A stretch of DNA of 64,000 nt from the NCBI RefSeq assembly GCF_040545475.1, contig NZ_JBEPMA010000010.1:1-64000 (forward strand), in the 5' to 3' direction. A program made the position numbers and the translations under genes. Shown one piece after another: positions 25,943-34,568 of the stretch (position 1 is the first letter of the stretch; every line of letters begins with the position of its first letter). Source of the DNA: Peptoniphilus_A olsenii (GTDB taxonomy: Bacteria; Bacillota; Clostridia; Tissierellales; Peptoniphilaceae). Under the pieces are notes generated by a model. The model was not told where the DNA came from. It saw only the letters and a list, made by a program, of their open reading frames with translations, and made no database searches.

Positions 25943-27346
25943 ATGAAAGAAAACGTTAGCGGAAAAGGAATTAAAAAAATGCCACATACCTTAGTTATTC
26001 TGATGTTAATAATTTTAGTGGCTGTTGTGTTGAGTTGGGTTATACCATCGGGCGAATATGTCAGAGTAGAAAACGATTTAGGAATAGAAGTTATTGATCC
26101 AAGTAGTTTTCATTACATAGATAAAATTCGCGTGAATCCTTTAAATATATTCACAATAGCTATCGAAGGTTTCGAAAAAAGTGCAGTTTTAATTTGTGTT
26201 ATATTATTTTCGGGGGCAGCTTTTAATATAATTACCAAAAGTGGTGCTTTGCAATCATTAATAGGTATGGTATCCCGTAAAACAAGAGATAAAGAATATT
26301 ATTTTATATCAATATTAACATTAATTTTTGGTTTGATTTGTACGACTCAAGGTGTAAATACTTTCATAGGTTTTGCACCTATAATGGTCATGATTTCGTT
26401 GGCTTTGGGATATGATTCAATAGTAGGAGCTTCGATTATACTTCTGGGCGGAGCTGTGGGTTTTTCTACTGGAACATTAAATGTTAATACTACTATTGTT
26501 GCTCAAGAGATAGCTGGTCTAGCTCCGTATTCTGGTTTGGGTTATAGAGTATTTAGCTTTATTTTATATTATATAGTGACAAACTTTCTCTTGATAAAGT
26601 ATGCTAAAAAAATAAAACAAAATCCGGAACTCAGTCCTATGTATGAAATAGATAAAAAGAGAGATATTAATTCAGAAGATAATAAAGATTTTAACGAATC
26701 AATGAATACTAGAAAATGGATGGTAATTATATCTTTGTTTGCAGCTTTATTTATTATTGTTTATGGTGGAATTAAGTTGGATTGGAAGATGAATAATACT
26801 GCAGCAGTATTTATTTGGTTAGCTGTCTTAGCAGGACTAATTGCTGGTTTTACTCCTTCAGAGATAGCAAAATATTTTGTTGAAGGCGCTAAAAAAATGA
26901 TAGGTGCTGCACTTATTATCGGATTTGCTAGAACAGTATCTGGGGTTCTAGATGAAGGCAAAATTATGGATACTGCTATATTTGCTATGACTAATGCTAT
27001 TAATATGTTTCCACATATAATCAAGGCACCTTTGATGTTTATAGTTAACATTATTGTAAATATGTTTATAACTTCAGGTTCAGGACAAGCTGCTGCTGTA
27101 ATGCCAATTTTTGCTCCATTAGCAGATACAATTGGAATTACGAGACAGACTGCGGTATTGGCATATAATTTTGGAGATGGATTTTGTAATTATATTTTAC
27201 CAACATCAACCGCTTTGATGGGTATATTAGGGGCTACAGATATTCCTTATGATAAATGGATGGTATTTATGGGAAAAATATTTGGTGTTTGGATTGCTTT
27301 AGGATCATTGATAATGATAGGGACAAATTTTTTCAATTATATATAA
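25943..27346 (+). CDS. YfcC family transporter (copy 1)
   Basis: 467 residues from ATG 25943, preceded by AAAGGAGGA; an in-frame ATG at 25880 has no ribosome binding site. It is a polytopic membrane protein with about eleven helices. The start (MPHTLVILMLIILVAVVLSWVIPSGEYVR) and the second-half repeat TSGSGQAAAVMPIFAPLADTIGITRQTAVLAYNFGDGFCN are the family signature, related to NhaC/AbgT-like carriers that move carboxylates, amino acids or peptides. An M20 amidohydrolase gene starts 12 bp after the stop, so the pair likely imports and hydrolyses an N-acyl or peptide-like substrate. A second YfcC/M20 pair occurs at 41496-44335. Confidence 0.88.
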   Translation: MKENVSGKGIKKMPHTLVILMLIILVAVVLSWVIPSGEYVRVENDLGIEVIDPSSFHYIDKIRVNPLNIFTIAIEGFEKSAVLICVILFSGAAFNIITKSGALQSLIGMVSRKTRDKEYYFISILTLIFGLICTTQGVNTFIGFAPIMVMISLALGYDSIVGASIILLGGAVGFSTGTLNVNTTIVAQEIAGLAPYSGLGYRVFSFILYYIVTNFLLIKYAKKIKQNPELSPMYEIDKKRDINSEDNKDFNESMNTRKWMVIISLFAALFIIVYGGIKLDWKMNNTAAVFIWLAVLAGLIAGFTPSEIAKYFVEGAKKMIGAALIIGFARTVSGVLDEGKIMDTAIFAMTNAINMFPHIIKAPLMFIVNIIVNMFITSGSGQAAAVMPIFAPLADTIGITRQTAVLAYNFGDGFCNYILPTSTALMGILGATDIPYDKWMVFMGKIFGVWIALGSLIMIGTNFFNYI

Positions 27347-27358
27347 AAGGAGATTTAT

Positions 27359-28516
27359 TTGAAAGAGAAGTTATTTAAAGATATTGAAAAACAAAAAGAT
27401 ACATTAGTCAAAATGTCTGATGAAATTTTTGATAATCCAGAACTTGCATTTGAAGAAAATTTTTCTTCAAAAATTCTAGAGGATTATCTTGAACACAATG
27501 GTTTTTATGTCGAACGTGGATTGGGGAATTTGAAAACTGCCTTTAGAGCAATATATAGAAGCAATGAAGATAGTGAAATAAATATTGGTCTTTTGTGTGA
27601 GTATGATGCTTTACCAATGGGGCACGGATGTGGTCACCAATTGCAAGGTCCATCTATTGTTGGAGCTGCTGTTGCTCTTAGGAAATTAGAATTACCCTTC
27701 AATTTAATTGTTTATGGAACTCCAGCAGAAGAAGGCGGTGGGGGCAAGATAAAAATGCTGGAACAAAACTTTATGAAAGAATTAGATATTGCTTTAATGA
27801 TGCATGGAGGGCCAGCTACTCAAGTTGACGTTAAATCCATGGCAATGTCTACACATAAAGTTGTATTTAAAGGTAAAAGTTCACATTCAGCATTAAAACC
27901 CGAAGATGGACGTTCTGCTTTAGATGCATTGATGTTGGCATTCCAAGGTATTGAATTTCTTAGGGAACATGTTAAAGAAGATACAAGAATGCATTATACT
28001 ATAAGCGAATTACCAGGTCCACCAAATGTTGTTCCAAGTAGAGCTGTTGGAGAATTTTCTTTGCGAAGCTATAATTCTAAATATTTGAATGAAATAGTCG
28101 CTCGTTTTGAAAAAATTGTAAATGGTGCTGCTTTAATGACAGAAACAAATGTAGAAGTTAAAAATGTAAAAAGGCTTGAAAGTAAAGTTCCCGTGCATTC
28201 CTTAAATGAATTATTAATAAATAATGCTAAATTAATAAATGCTCCTAATCTTAAAGAAGCTAGAGAAAAAACAGGTTCTACAGATTTTGGAAATGTAACT
28301 TATATTATTCCGGGAGCTTGTATTAGGGTACAATTTGTTCCTGATGGAACAACTTCACATTCAGATGTATTTTTAGAATATGGTAAGACTAAAGAAGCTC
28401 ATGAATGTATAATAAATTCAGCAAAGATATTGGCAGCTACTGTTTTTGATTTAACTAATCTTGAAAGAATAAAAGAAATAAAAAAAGAATTTGAAAATTA
28501 CAAAGATAGAATGTAA
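27359..28516 (+). CDS. M20 family amidohydrolase/peptidase (copy 1)
   Basis: 385 residues with TTG start 27359, preceded by AAAAGGAG at the end of the YfcC gene. It is an M20D-type di-metal hydrolase. Metal-binding patterns are visible: CEYDALPMGHGCGHQ (about residues 80-94), GTPAEEGGGGKI (about 121-132) with the catalytic Glu pair, MMHGGPATQ (about 142), and SHSDVFLEYG near the C-terminus. The family hydrolyses N-acyl amino acids, aminobenzoyl-glutamate or dipeptides. Cotranscription with the YfcC carrier suggests a transport-and-cleavage pair. A clear terminator follows the stop codon. Confidence 0.9.
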   Translation: MKEKLFKDIEKQKDTLVKMSDEIFDNPELAFEENFSSKILEDYLEHNGFYVERGLGNLKTAFRAIYRSNEDSEINIGLLCEYDALPMGHGCGHQLQGPSIVGAAVALRKLELPFNLIVYGTPAEEGGGGKIKMLEQNFMKELDIALMMHGGPATQVDVKSMAMSTHKVVFKGKSSHSALKPEDGRSALDALMLAFQGIEFLREHVKEDTRMHYTISELPGPPNVVPSRAVGEFSLRSYNSKYLNEIVARFEKIVNGAALMTETNVEVKNVKRLESKVPVHSLNELLINNAKLINAPNLKEAREKTGSTDFGNVTYIIPGACIRVQFVPDGTTSHSDVFLEYGKTKEAHECIINSAKILAATVFDLTNLERIKEIKKEFENYKDRM

Positions 28517-28517
28517 G

Positions 28518-28544
28518 AAAAAGTGCCGTTACAGGCACTTTTTC
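28518..28544 (+). terminator. Rho-independent terminator after the first M20 gene
   Basis: Stem AAAAGTGCC pairing with GGCACTTTT around the loop GTTACA (28528-28533), then TTTCTTG. It lies directly after the stop codon of the amidohydrolase. Confidence 0.85.
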
Positions 28545-28609
28545 TTGTTTCAAGTTAAACGGATTTGAAATATTAATGTATAATATATTATATGAATAGG
28601 AGGACCTAT

Positions 28610-29527
28610 ATGTTTAATTATAAGGATTTTCTTTATATAAAAACTATAGCAGAAGAGAAATCTATTTCGAAAGCTGCTGCTAAACTTTATATCTCGCAAC
28701 CTAGTTTATCTCAGACTATACAAAAAATTGAAGAGGGTCTTGGTACACAAATTTTCAATCGTAGTTCTCAAGGTGTGAATTTGACTTTTGCAGGTGAGAA
28801 GTATTATGAAACTGCACTAAAGGTCTTATCTATATATAATGATTTTACTAATGATATTTCATATATTAATAATCTTCAAAAGGGAACTATACATGTGGGT
28901 GCTACTACTTTTTTAGGTACAATGATTTTCCCTGAGGTAATAATTGATTTCAACAGGAAATATCCTAATATTGAAATATATATAACTGAAGGAGATTCAA
29001 AATCTTTAGAGAAAAAAGTCGAGAACTTTGAGGTAGACCTTGCTCTTAGTCATTATCATCCATTAAGAAGAAATTCTGCTATTGAATACAATGATTTGTA
29101 TTGTGATAGATTTGTAGTGGTAACTGAAAAGAATAGTCCTGTTTCTAAATATTCTAAGTTGAAAGATGATAAAAATTATTTAAGTTTAATTGATTTAAAG
29201 GATGAAGAATTTATTTTACTTAGAAAAGATAGAGGAATACGTCGTATTTGTGACATTATATTTGATGAAGCAAAGTTTGAACCTAAAATAAAATTAACAA
29301 CGACTAATTTTGAAACTGCTAAGCGACTGGCTATCAGGGGTTATGGAATTACGATCATGCCACATTATTATCTTAAAATTTTTAATGAAGATATAGATTA
29401 TGATTATTATTTTATTGATTCTGAAGAAGCTTATTGGATACGATGTCTGTGTGCTAATCCAAATATGTATAAGTCCAAAATTACTTTAGAATTTATTAAG
29501 ACTGTAGAGAAGTTTTTTAAAGAATAA
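28610..29527 (+). CDS. LysR family transcriptional regulator (upstream of aconitase-family hydratase)
   Basis: 305 residues from ATG 28610, preceded by TAGGAGGACC; an upstream in-frame ATG at 28592 lies before that ribosome binding site and is rejected. The HTH is in the first 60 residues (EEKSISKAAAKLYISQPSLSQTIQKIEEGLGTQIFNRSSQG), followed by the effector domain (KGTIHVGATTFLGTMIFPEVIIDFNRKYPN). It is read in the same direction as, and 25 bp ahead of, the hydratase gene, so it may control that gene and its own operon. Its effector could be a tricarboxylate or a related acid, by analogy only. Confidence 0.92.
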   Translation: MFNYKDFLYIKTIAEEKSISKAAAKLYISQPSLSQTIQKIEEGLGTQIFNRSSQGVNLTFAGEKYYETALKVLSIYNDFTNDISYINNLQKGTIHVGATTFLGTMIFPEVIIDFNRKYPNIEIYITEGDSKSLEKKVENFEVDLALSHYHPLRRNSAIEYNDLYCDRFVVVTEKNSPVSKYSKLKDDKNYLSLIDLKDEEFILLRKDRGIRRICDIIFDEAKFEPKIKLTTTNFETAKRLAIRGYGITIMPHYYLKIFNEDIDYDYYFIDSEEAYWIRCLCANPNMYKSKITLEFIKTVEKFFKE

Positions 29528-29552
29528 TTTTATTTTAGGAAGGAAATTTGTA

Positions 29553-31757
29553 ATGAATATATATCCGGAACATAAAATTGTAAATGAGAAATATGAAATA
29601 GAAGAGTTTAATGGTGATACAAGTTTAATTTGCAATACTTTATCTTATAATATTTTGCAAAAACACAATAAATCTGATTCTGATATAGATTTAAAAATAA
29701 GTTTTGATAGTTTGACATCGCATGATATTACCAGTGTTAATATTATACAAACTGCTAAAGCTATAGGACTTAAAAAATTTGAAATACCCTATGTATTTAC
29801 AAATTGTCACAACAGCTTATGTACAGTAGGTGGGACTATAAATGAAGATGATCATGCTTTTGTTTATTCTGCCGCAAAAAAATACGGGGGAATATATGTG
29901 CCTGCTAATTTAGCTGTTATTCATTCGTATAATCGCGATATGATGACTAAAATTGGAGCAATGATTTTAGGTTCGGATTCTCATACTAGATATGGAGCAT
30001 TGGGGACAATGGGTATTGGTGAAGGTGGAGGTGAATTAGTAAAACAGTTAATCGGCGGTACTTATAATATTAAATTACCTCAAACTGTAGCTATAATATT
30101 AAAGGGGAAACCAAAAAATTTTGTGGGACCTCATGATGTGAGCCTAGCTCTAATAAAAGAAGTTTTTGATAGCAATATTGTAAAAAACAGAGTGTTAGAG
30201 TTTATGGGTGATGGAATTTCTAATTTATCTATTGATTTTAGAAATAGTATTGATACAATGACAACGGAAATGGCGTCTTTATCTACTATTTGGGAAACTG
30301 ACAATAAAGTGAAAGACTTTTATAAGTCATTTGATAGAGAATGCGATTTTAAAGAGTTAAAGTTAAAAAATAGAGCATTGTATAGTGCGGTGATAGAAAT
30401 AAATTTAGGTGAGATAGAGCCAATGATAGCTTTACCTTTTCATCCTAAAAATGCCTATACAATAAAAGAAGTTAAAGCAAATCCTGCGAAAATTTTTTCA
30501 AAAATTGATAAGAATATTGAAAAGTTTTATCCTAATTCAATATATAAATTATCTGATAAAATATATAGAGGAGATGTATATGTTGATCAGGCCCTTATAG
30601 TTGGATGTGCTGGAGGGACTTGTGAGAATATATATAATGCTCGACAAATCTTAAAAAATAAAAATATAGGAAATGCAAAATTTAATATGTCCGTATATCC
30701 TCAGTCTGTGCCTTCATATTTGTCTTTGTCAAAAAATGGGATTATTGATGATTTAGTAAGAGCTGGAGTTTTGATTAAACCATCATTTTGTGGGCCTTGT
30801 TTTGGAGCGGGCGATACTCCAGCAAGTGGAGAGTTTTCAGTTAGAAATGCAACACGCAATTTTCCTTATCGAGAAGGTTCTATTCCTTCTGAAAACCAAG
30901 CTTCTTTTGTAGCGCTTATGGATGCAAAATCGATTGCAGCTACAGCTTTAAATAAAGGTAGGCTAACAGGAGCTGATGAATTAGAGGAATATCAATTTAG
31001 GCAAATTAAATTTGAATATGATAAAAGTATTTATAAAAACAGAGTTACTGATTGTTTCAAAAGAGCATCACAAAATGAGAATCTAATTTTAGGACCTAAT
31101 ATCAAATCGTGGTCTAATTTTTGTAGTCTTAAATCAAATTTACTATTAAAAGTGTGCTCTATAATTTTTGATGAGGTTACAACTACAGACGAACTCATAC
31201 CATCAGGCGAAACTGCATCATATAGGTCAAATCCTTTTAAGTTAGCAGAATATACCCTATCCAAGAAAGATCCATTTTATGTAAAAAGAGCATTAGAAGT
31301 GAAAAACTTAGCTAAAAAAAATACAGATATATTAAAAAATATTCTATCTAATTACAATTTAGATAAAGATGATTTAAGTATTGGTTCTACAATTTTTGCT
31401 AAAAGACCAGGTGATGGTTCGGCAAGAGAACAGGCTGCTTCTTCGCAAAAAATACTAGGAGGATGGGCTAATATTGCCATCGATTACGCTACTAAAAGAT
31501 ATAGAACTAATTTAATAAATTGGGGGTTATTGCCTTTTAGGGTAGATGCAGAAGACTTCAAAGAATTTAGTATAGGAGATTATATATTAGTCGAGGATAT
31601 TCTTAAAAGTTTAGTTGCACAAAAAACTAAGATAGTTGCCAAGAATTTAACTAATGATAAAGAATTTTATTTATATTTAGATAAGTTATCTAGAGATGAG
31701 ACTAATATTATAATTAGTGGAGGGCTAATAAATTACTATAAAAATAAAAAATTATAA
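29553..31757 (+). CDS. Aconitase-family hydratase, YbhJ-like
   Basis: 734 residues, with large and small aconitase parts in one chain. The [4Fe-4S] ligands appear as IVGCAGGTCENI (near residue 351) and SFCGPCFGAGDTPASGE (near 413-416), matching the one-plus-two cysteine pattern. SDSHTRYGALGTMGIGEGGGE is the substrate-site region, and the C-terminal swivel domain has PGDGSAREQAASSQ and RTNLINWGLLPF. Overall it is closest in layout to E. coli YbhJ, a putative hydratase of unknown substrate, rather than citric-cycle aconitase. It follows a LysR gene and a YfcC/M20 unit, so it may act on a dicarboxylic or tricarboxylic acid taken up there. Confidence 0.82.
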   Translation: MNIYPEHKIVNEKYEIEEFNGDTSLICNTLSYNILQKHNKSDSDIDLKISFDSLTSHDITSVNIIQTAKAIGLKKFEIPYVFTNCHNSLCTVGGTINEDDHAFVYSAAKKYGGIYVPANLAVIHSYNRDMMTKIGAMILGSDSHTRYGALGTMGIGEGGGELVKQLIGGTYNIKLPQTVAIILKGKPKNFVGPHDVSLALIKEVFDSNIVKNRVLEFMGDGISNLSIDFRNSIDTMTTEMASLSTIWETDNKVKDFYKSFDRECDFKELKLKNRALYSAVIEINLGEIEPMIALPFHPKNAYTIKEVKANPAKIFSKIDKNIEKFYPNSIYKLSDKIYRGDVYVDQALIVGCAGGTCENIYNARQILKNKNIGNAKFNMSVYPQSVPSYLSLSKNGIIDDLVRAGVLIKPSFCGPCFGAGDTPASGEFSVRNATRNFPYREGSIPSENQASFVALMDAKSIAATALNKGRLTGADELEEYQFRQIKFEYDKSIYKNRVTDCFKRASQNENLILGPNIKSWSNFCSLKSNLLLKVCSIIFDEVTTTDELIPSGETASYRSNPFKLAEYTLSKKDPFYVKRALEVKNLAKKNTDILKNILSNYNLDKDDLSIGSTIFAKRPGDGSAREQAASSQKILGGWANIAIDYATKRYRTNLINWGLLPFRVDAEDFKEFSIGDYILVEDILKSLVAQKTKIVAKNLTNDKEFYLYLDKLSRDETNIIISGGLINYYKNKKL

Positions 31758-31821
31758 GCATAATTTAATTAAAATTTTTATAAATATTAATTAGTCAAAT
31801 TCAGATGAAATGTTATAATTT

Positions 31822-32415
31822 TTAAAAAACAACAAAACCTAACACACATGATAAAATTCCAAGACCTACGCCTGTCATCATATCGATAATTACATGTTGT
31901 TTTGTAAATAATGTTGAAATTATTATACCTATGGATAAGAGTGAATATATTATTTTTAGTTCCACTGGCAATGTTTTGCTGAGGTTTGCGAATATAAAAA
32001 TTATTGTCGAAAGCGAGCAATGAAGGCTTGGCATGCAGTTTAATCCTTTATAACTAAATTTATATATTATTTTTAACATCCATCCACCGAAATATTTGTC
32101 TAAGTCTTTTGGTCTTATAAATGTTGTGGGATATATTATATAAATCAAGATGCTTATTAATACATCTATAATCCATGTTGCCATATATATTTTGTATAAA
32201 TCGACAGATGATTTGAATAGACTTATCGGAAAGATTGCTATTATCGGAAACCACATAATATATATCAAAGTGAAAAGTGTAATTAATGGAATTTTTTCAT
32301 CTAAGGGTATGTTTATATATTTTGGGTTTTTTTGAAATATTTCGCAACCAAAGTAAAGTACAATTTGTATTAAAATCATTATAATTTGGTATTTTACCAC
32401 ATCTGAGGTATTCAT
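31822..32415 (-). CDS. PAP2 superfamily membrane phosphatase
   Basis: 197 residues with about five transmembrane helices. The phosphatase motifs PSLHC (near residue 127, in GLNCMPSLHCSLST) and TKQHVIIDMMTGVGLG (near 172) are present; the first motif is reduced to RPKD. This arrangement is typical of lipid phosphatases of the PAP2/inositolphosphorylceramide-synthase-like group, which remove phosphate from lipid phosphates or undecaprenyl pyrophosphate on the outer membrane face. It is a single gene, convergent with the hydratase gene. The start at 32415 has AAGGAGC upstream. Confidence 0.85.
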   Translation of the reverse strand: MNTSDVVKYQIIMILIQIVLYFGCEIFQKNPKYINIPLDEKIPLITLFTLIYIMWFPIIAIFPISLFKSSVDLYKIYMATWIIDVLISILIYIIYPTTFIRPKDLDKYFGGWMLKIIYKFSYKGLNCMPSLHCSLSTIIFIFANLSKTLPVELKIIYSLLSIGIIISTLFTKQHVIIDMMTGVGLGILSCVLGFVVF

Positions 32416-32713
32416 TTTTGCTCCTTATTTTATCAATATTGATTATAGGATAGCAATATTTTTAATATTTATTAAGATATTAAAATTTGTATATGGATTA
32501 TTTTGTTTGCATCTATTGAGGACAAATATAAAAATTAATTTTGCCATTAGCAAAATTTTGGTGCTAGTTCATATAATAGATTTTACAAGAATTTTCATCT
32601 GTAATTTTAATTGAGATTTTACACTTTTATTTATTTAAATGTTATATGATATAGATAATATTGGGTATTGATATATTTTTGTATTTCAAGATGTAATTTC
32701 AAGGGGGACAATA
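32416..32713. other. Intergenic region between PAP2 and SdpI-like genes
   Basis: No open reading frame of note. It contains a perfect 8-bp hairpin (AATTTTGC-CATTA-GCAAAATT, about 32537-32557) of unclear role, and AT-rich candidate promoter sequence for the SdpI-like gene. Confidence 0.4.
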
Positions 32714-33091
32714 TTGAAATTTTGGGTTTTTATGTTCGTGATGCTATTAATTGTACCTTTAAGTATGATTTTTGTTGGTAATTATTTTTATAACAAACCG
32801 CCTAAGTCTATCAGCAAGAGAACTGGTTATAGGACTAAGAGATCAATGAAGAGTAACGAAACTTGGCTTTTTGCAAATAAGTGTATGGGTAGATTGTGGA
32901 GAAAAGTTGGGTTATTACTTATATTGACTTTAATTCCAATGCTTTTTGTGATAAATAAAAGTGAAGATTATATTGGCGTTGTGGGTGGGATAATTAGTAT
33001 TTTGCAGGTAATTGCTATTGTGGGTACTATTATTCCCATAGAGAAAGCTTTAAAAGAAAACTTTGATGAAGAGGGAAATAAAAGAGTTTAG
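32714..33091 (+). CDS. SdpI/YhfL family membrane protein (possible immunity)
   Basis: 125 residues starting at TTG 32714, after AAGGGGG (32701-32707). Three transmembrane helices are visible. The block ISKRTGYRTKRSMKSNETWLFANKCMGRLWRKVG (about residues 34-67) is the SdpI C-terminal signature found in the immunity protein of the Bacillus SdpC cannibalism toxin and in many housekeeping paralogues. No SdpC-like toxin is seen. It lies 160 bp ahead of the small secreted peptide gene, so a protective role in the bacteriocin-like locus is possible, but SdpI proteins are common without toxins. Confidence 0.8.
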   Translation: MKFWVFMFVMLLIVPLSMIFVGNYFYNKPPKSISKRTGYRTKRSMKSNETWLFANKCMGRLWRKVGLLLILTLIPMLFVINKSEDYIGVVGGIISILQVIAIVGTIIPIEKALKENFDEEGNKRV

Positions 33092-33139
33092 ATGATATAA
33101 ATTTTAGATAGCTGTTGTTTAAAAATCATATCATCTATT

Positions 33140-33196
33140 TATCATAATATTGTATTATTGCGATTTACATCCGATGATTATTATGATATAATACAA
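33140..33196 (+). promoter_or_regulatory. Dyad-rich promoter region of the secreted peptide gene
   Basis: TATCATAATA (33140-33149) and TATTATGATA (33179-33188) form a 10-bp inverted repeat with about 29 bp between. The second arm overlaps an extended -10 element (TATGATATAAT, ending near 33192). This could be an operator controlling the peptide gene at 33252. Confidence 0.4.
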
Positions 33197-33251
33197 ACAA
33201 GTCATCATATGCCTTGTAAATTATATTTTTTATATAAAAAGGATAATAAAT

Positions 33252-33554
33252 ATGAAAAGGATTACAAGAATGGCAGTTGCTTTATTTATTTTAATCAGTA
33301 TTGTTATTGGGAATGCCTTTGCGAGCGTTAATACTCTTTGGAGAGCAAGTGATTATACCTTTGTTAAGTCTGAACATGGAGATAATTTCCTGGCAGACAC
33401 ATATATTGGAACTGCATCTGTTAGAGGAAGAGATAGGGGAGTAAGTTCTGATGGAAGAAACATATATTATACATGGACAAGGATAACATATGATGTACAA
33501 GGAGATATTCAATCTGCAACAGCTGAATCAGGTGGAAAATATAATTCAAATTGA
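33252..33554 (+). CDS. Small secreted peptide, lactococcin 972-like bacteriocin candidate
   Basis: 100 residues. A signal peptide spans residues 1-24 (KR, hydrophobic core, GNAFA), leaving a mature ~76-residue peptide rich in Tyr, Ser, Gly and Trp (W29, W75) with the stretch ADTYIGTASVRGRDRGVSS. Size, Sec-type leader, absence of cysteine and the following large membrane proteins resemble lactococcin 972 operons, in which the bacteriocin is followed by a bacteriocin-associated integral membrane protein. The sequence match to the family is weak, so the bacteriocin call is an inference from both sequence and context. Ribosome binding site AAAAAGGAT precedes the ATG. Confidence 0.55.
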   Translation: MKRITRMAVALFILISIVIGNAFASVNTLWRASDYTFVKSEHGDNFLADTYIGTASVRGRDRGVSSDGRNIYYTWTRITYDVQGDIQSATAESGGKYNSN

Positions 33555-33596
33555 TGAAAATTTTATAAAATAATTTAAATTAATGGGGATATGATT

Positions 33597-34568
33597 ATGA
33601 AAAATATTTATAAGAAACTTATATTATTATATTTTATAGTAATTAATTCCGTATTGATTTTAGGAACTAATTATCTATTTGGGGATATTAAGTTTGACAA
33701 TGTTTATAGCCTAAGCAATAATCATATCCTATTGGAAAAAGATAAAAAAGATAATTCTATTGAAGAATTGCAGTTTTTACAAGGATATGATGATATTGTC
33801 GCTATTGCAGAAACCAATAATGAAAGTTTAATTGGCATATATGATCCATCTATGGAATATTATGTTGCAGCTACTAAGTTTATAAATCCAAATGATTTTA
33901 GGTATTTTGATACAGAAGATTATAAAGAGAAAAACAAAGTAGGCATTGTAATAACCTCTATTGATAAGATCAAAAAGGGAGGTATTAGTGAAATAGATGA
34001 TGAACTTATACGCAAGTATTATAACCTAGATATAATTAATTATTTTGATACCAGTTCCAAAATAGTTTATAAAAACTTGAGAATTGTCGAGAATTTATTT
34101 GCCTTAGATAGTAATGTAATCAATAAGATCTATATAGATTCTGATAATTTGAAAGAATTAAAAACAGTTAAAGAGAGCATGAAGGATTTAGGTTATATTG
34201 AAATAAAACCTAATAATAGTTCTATTGTATCTAGTTTTATTAAATCTTTTTTGGATAGTACATCTCATTCTCGGACAGTTATTATGACTTTGTTGGCAGT
34301 TTTTATTGCAGAAGTTTATGTATTGAATTTGTATGTATCTGAAATGAAAAAAAGATATTCTGTAAAATTTTCTTCGTTTATATTACTTTCGTTGTTATGT
34401 ATATTCGTTTCCTTGATACTGACAGGATTATATTTACATTTAATTGGAAAACTTAGTCTAGGGGTGGTTAATTTTATAGAGATACAGGTATTCTTAACAT
34501 TATTTGCTGCTGGTGTTTATAAAATTAGCTCCGACAAACCAGAAAATTTGGTGAGAAAACATGAATAG
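33597..34568 (+). CDS. FtsX/MacB-like membrane protein, first half of a bacteriocin-associated membrane protein
   Basis: 323 residues from ATG 33597 (GGGGAT at good distance; the ATG at 33591 is too close). Topology: one N-terminal helix, a ~200-residue outer domain, then three helices near the C-terminus (IMTLLAVFIAEVYVLNLYV, FILLSLLCIFVSLILTGLYL, and VFLTLFAAGVYKI). This is the layout of the bact_immun_7tm/DUF1430 membrane proteins of lactococcin 972 operons, but those are about twice as long. It overlaps the next gene by 8 bp (ATGAATAG). Probable role is immunity or export; the family assignment is moderately sure. Confidence 0.55.
   Translation: MKNIYKKLILLYFIVINSVLILGTNYLFGDIKFDNVYSLSNNHILLEKDKKDNSIEELQFLQGYDDIVAIAETNNESLIGIYDPSMEYYVAATKFINPNDFRYFDTEDYKEKNKVGIVITSIDKIKKGGISEIDDELIRKYYNLDIINYFDTSSKIVYKNLRIVENLFALDSNVINKIYIDSDNLKELKTVKESMKDLGYIEIKPNNSSIVSSFIKSFLDSTSHSRTVIMTLLAVFIAEVYVLNLYVSEMKKRYSVKFSSFILLSLLCIFVSLILTGLYLHLIGKLSLGVVNFIEIQVFLTLFAAGVYKISSDKPENLVRKHE

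Noticed and set aside
32714..33091. SdpI-like protein as proof of an SdpC-type toxin system
   Set aside because: No SdpC-like toxin or SdpAB maturation genes are present; SdpI paralogues are widespread without toxins. Linkage to the bacteriocin-like peptide is kept only as a possibility.
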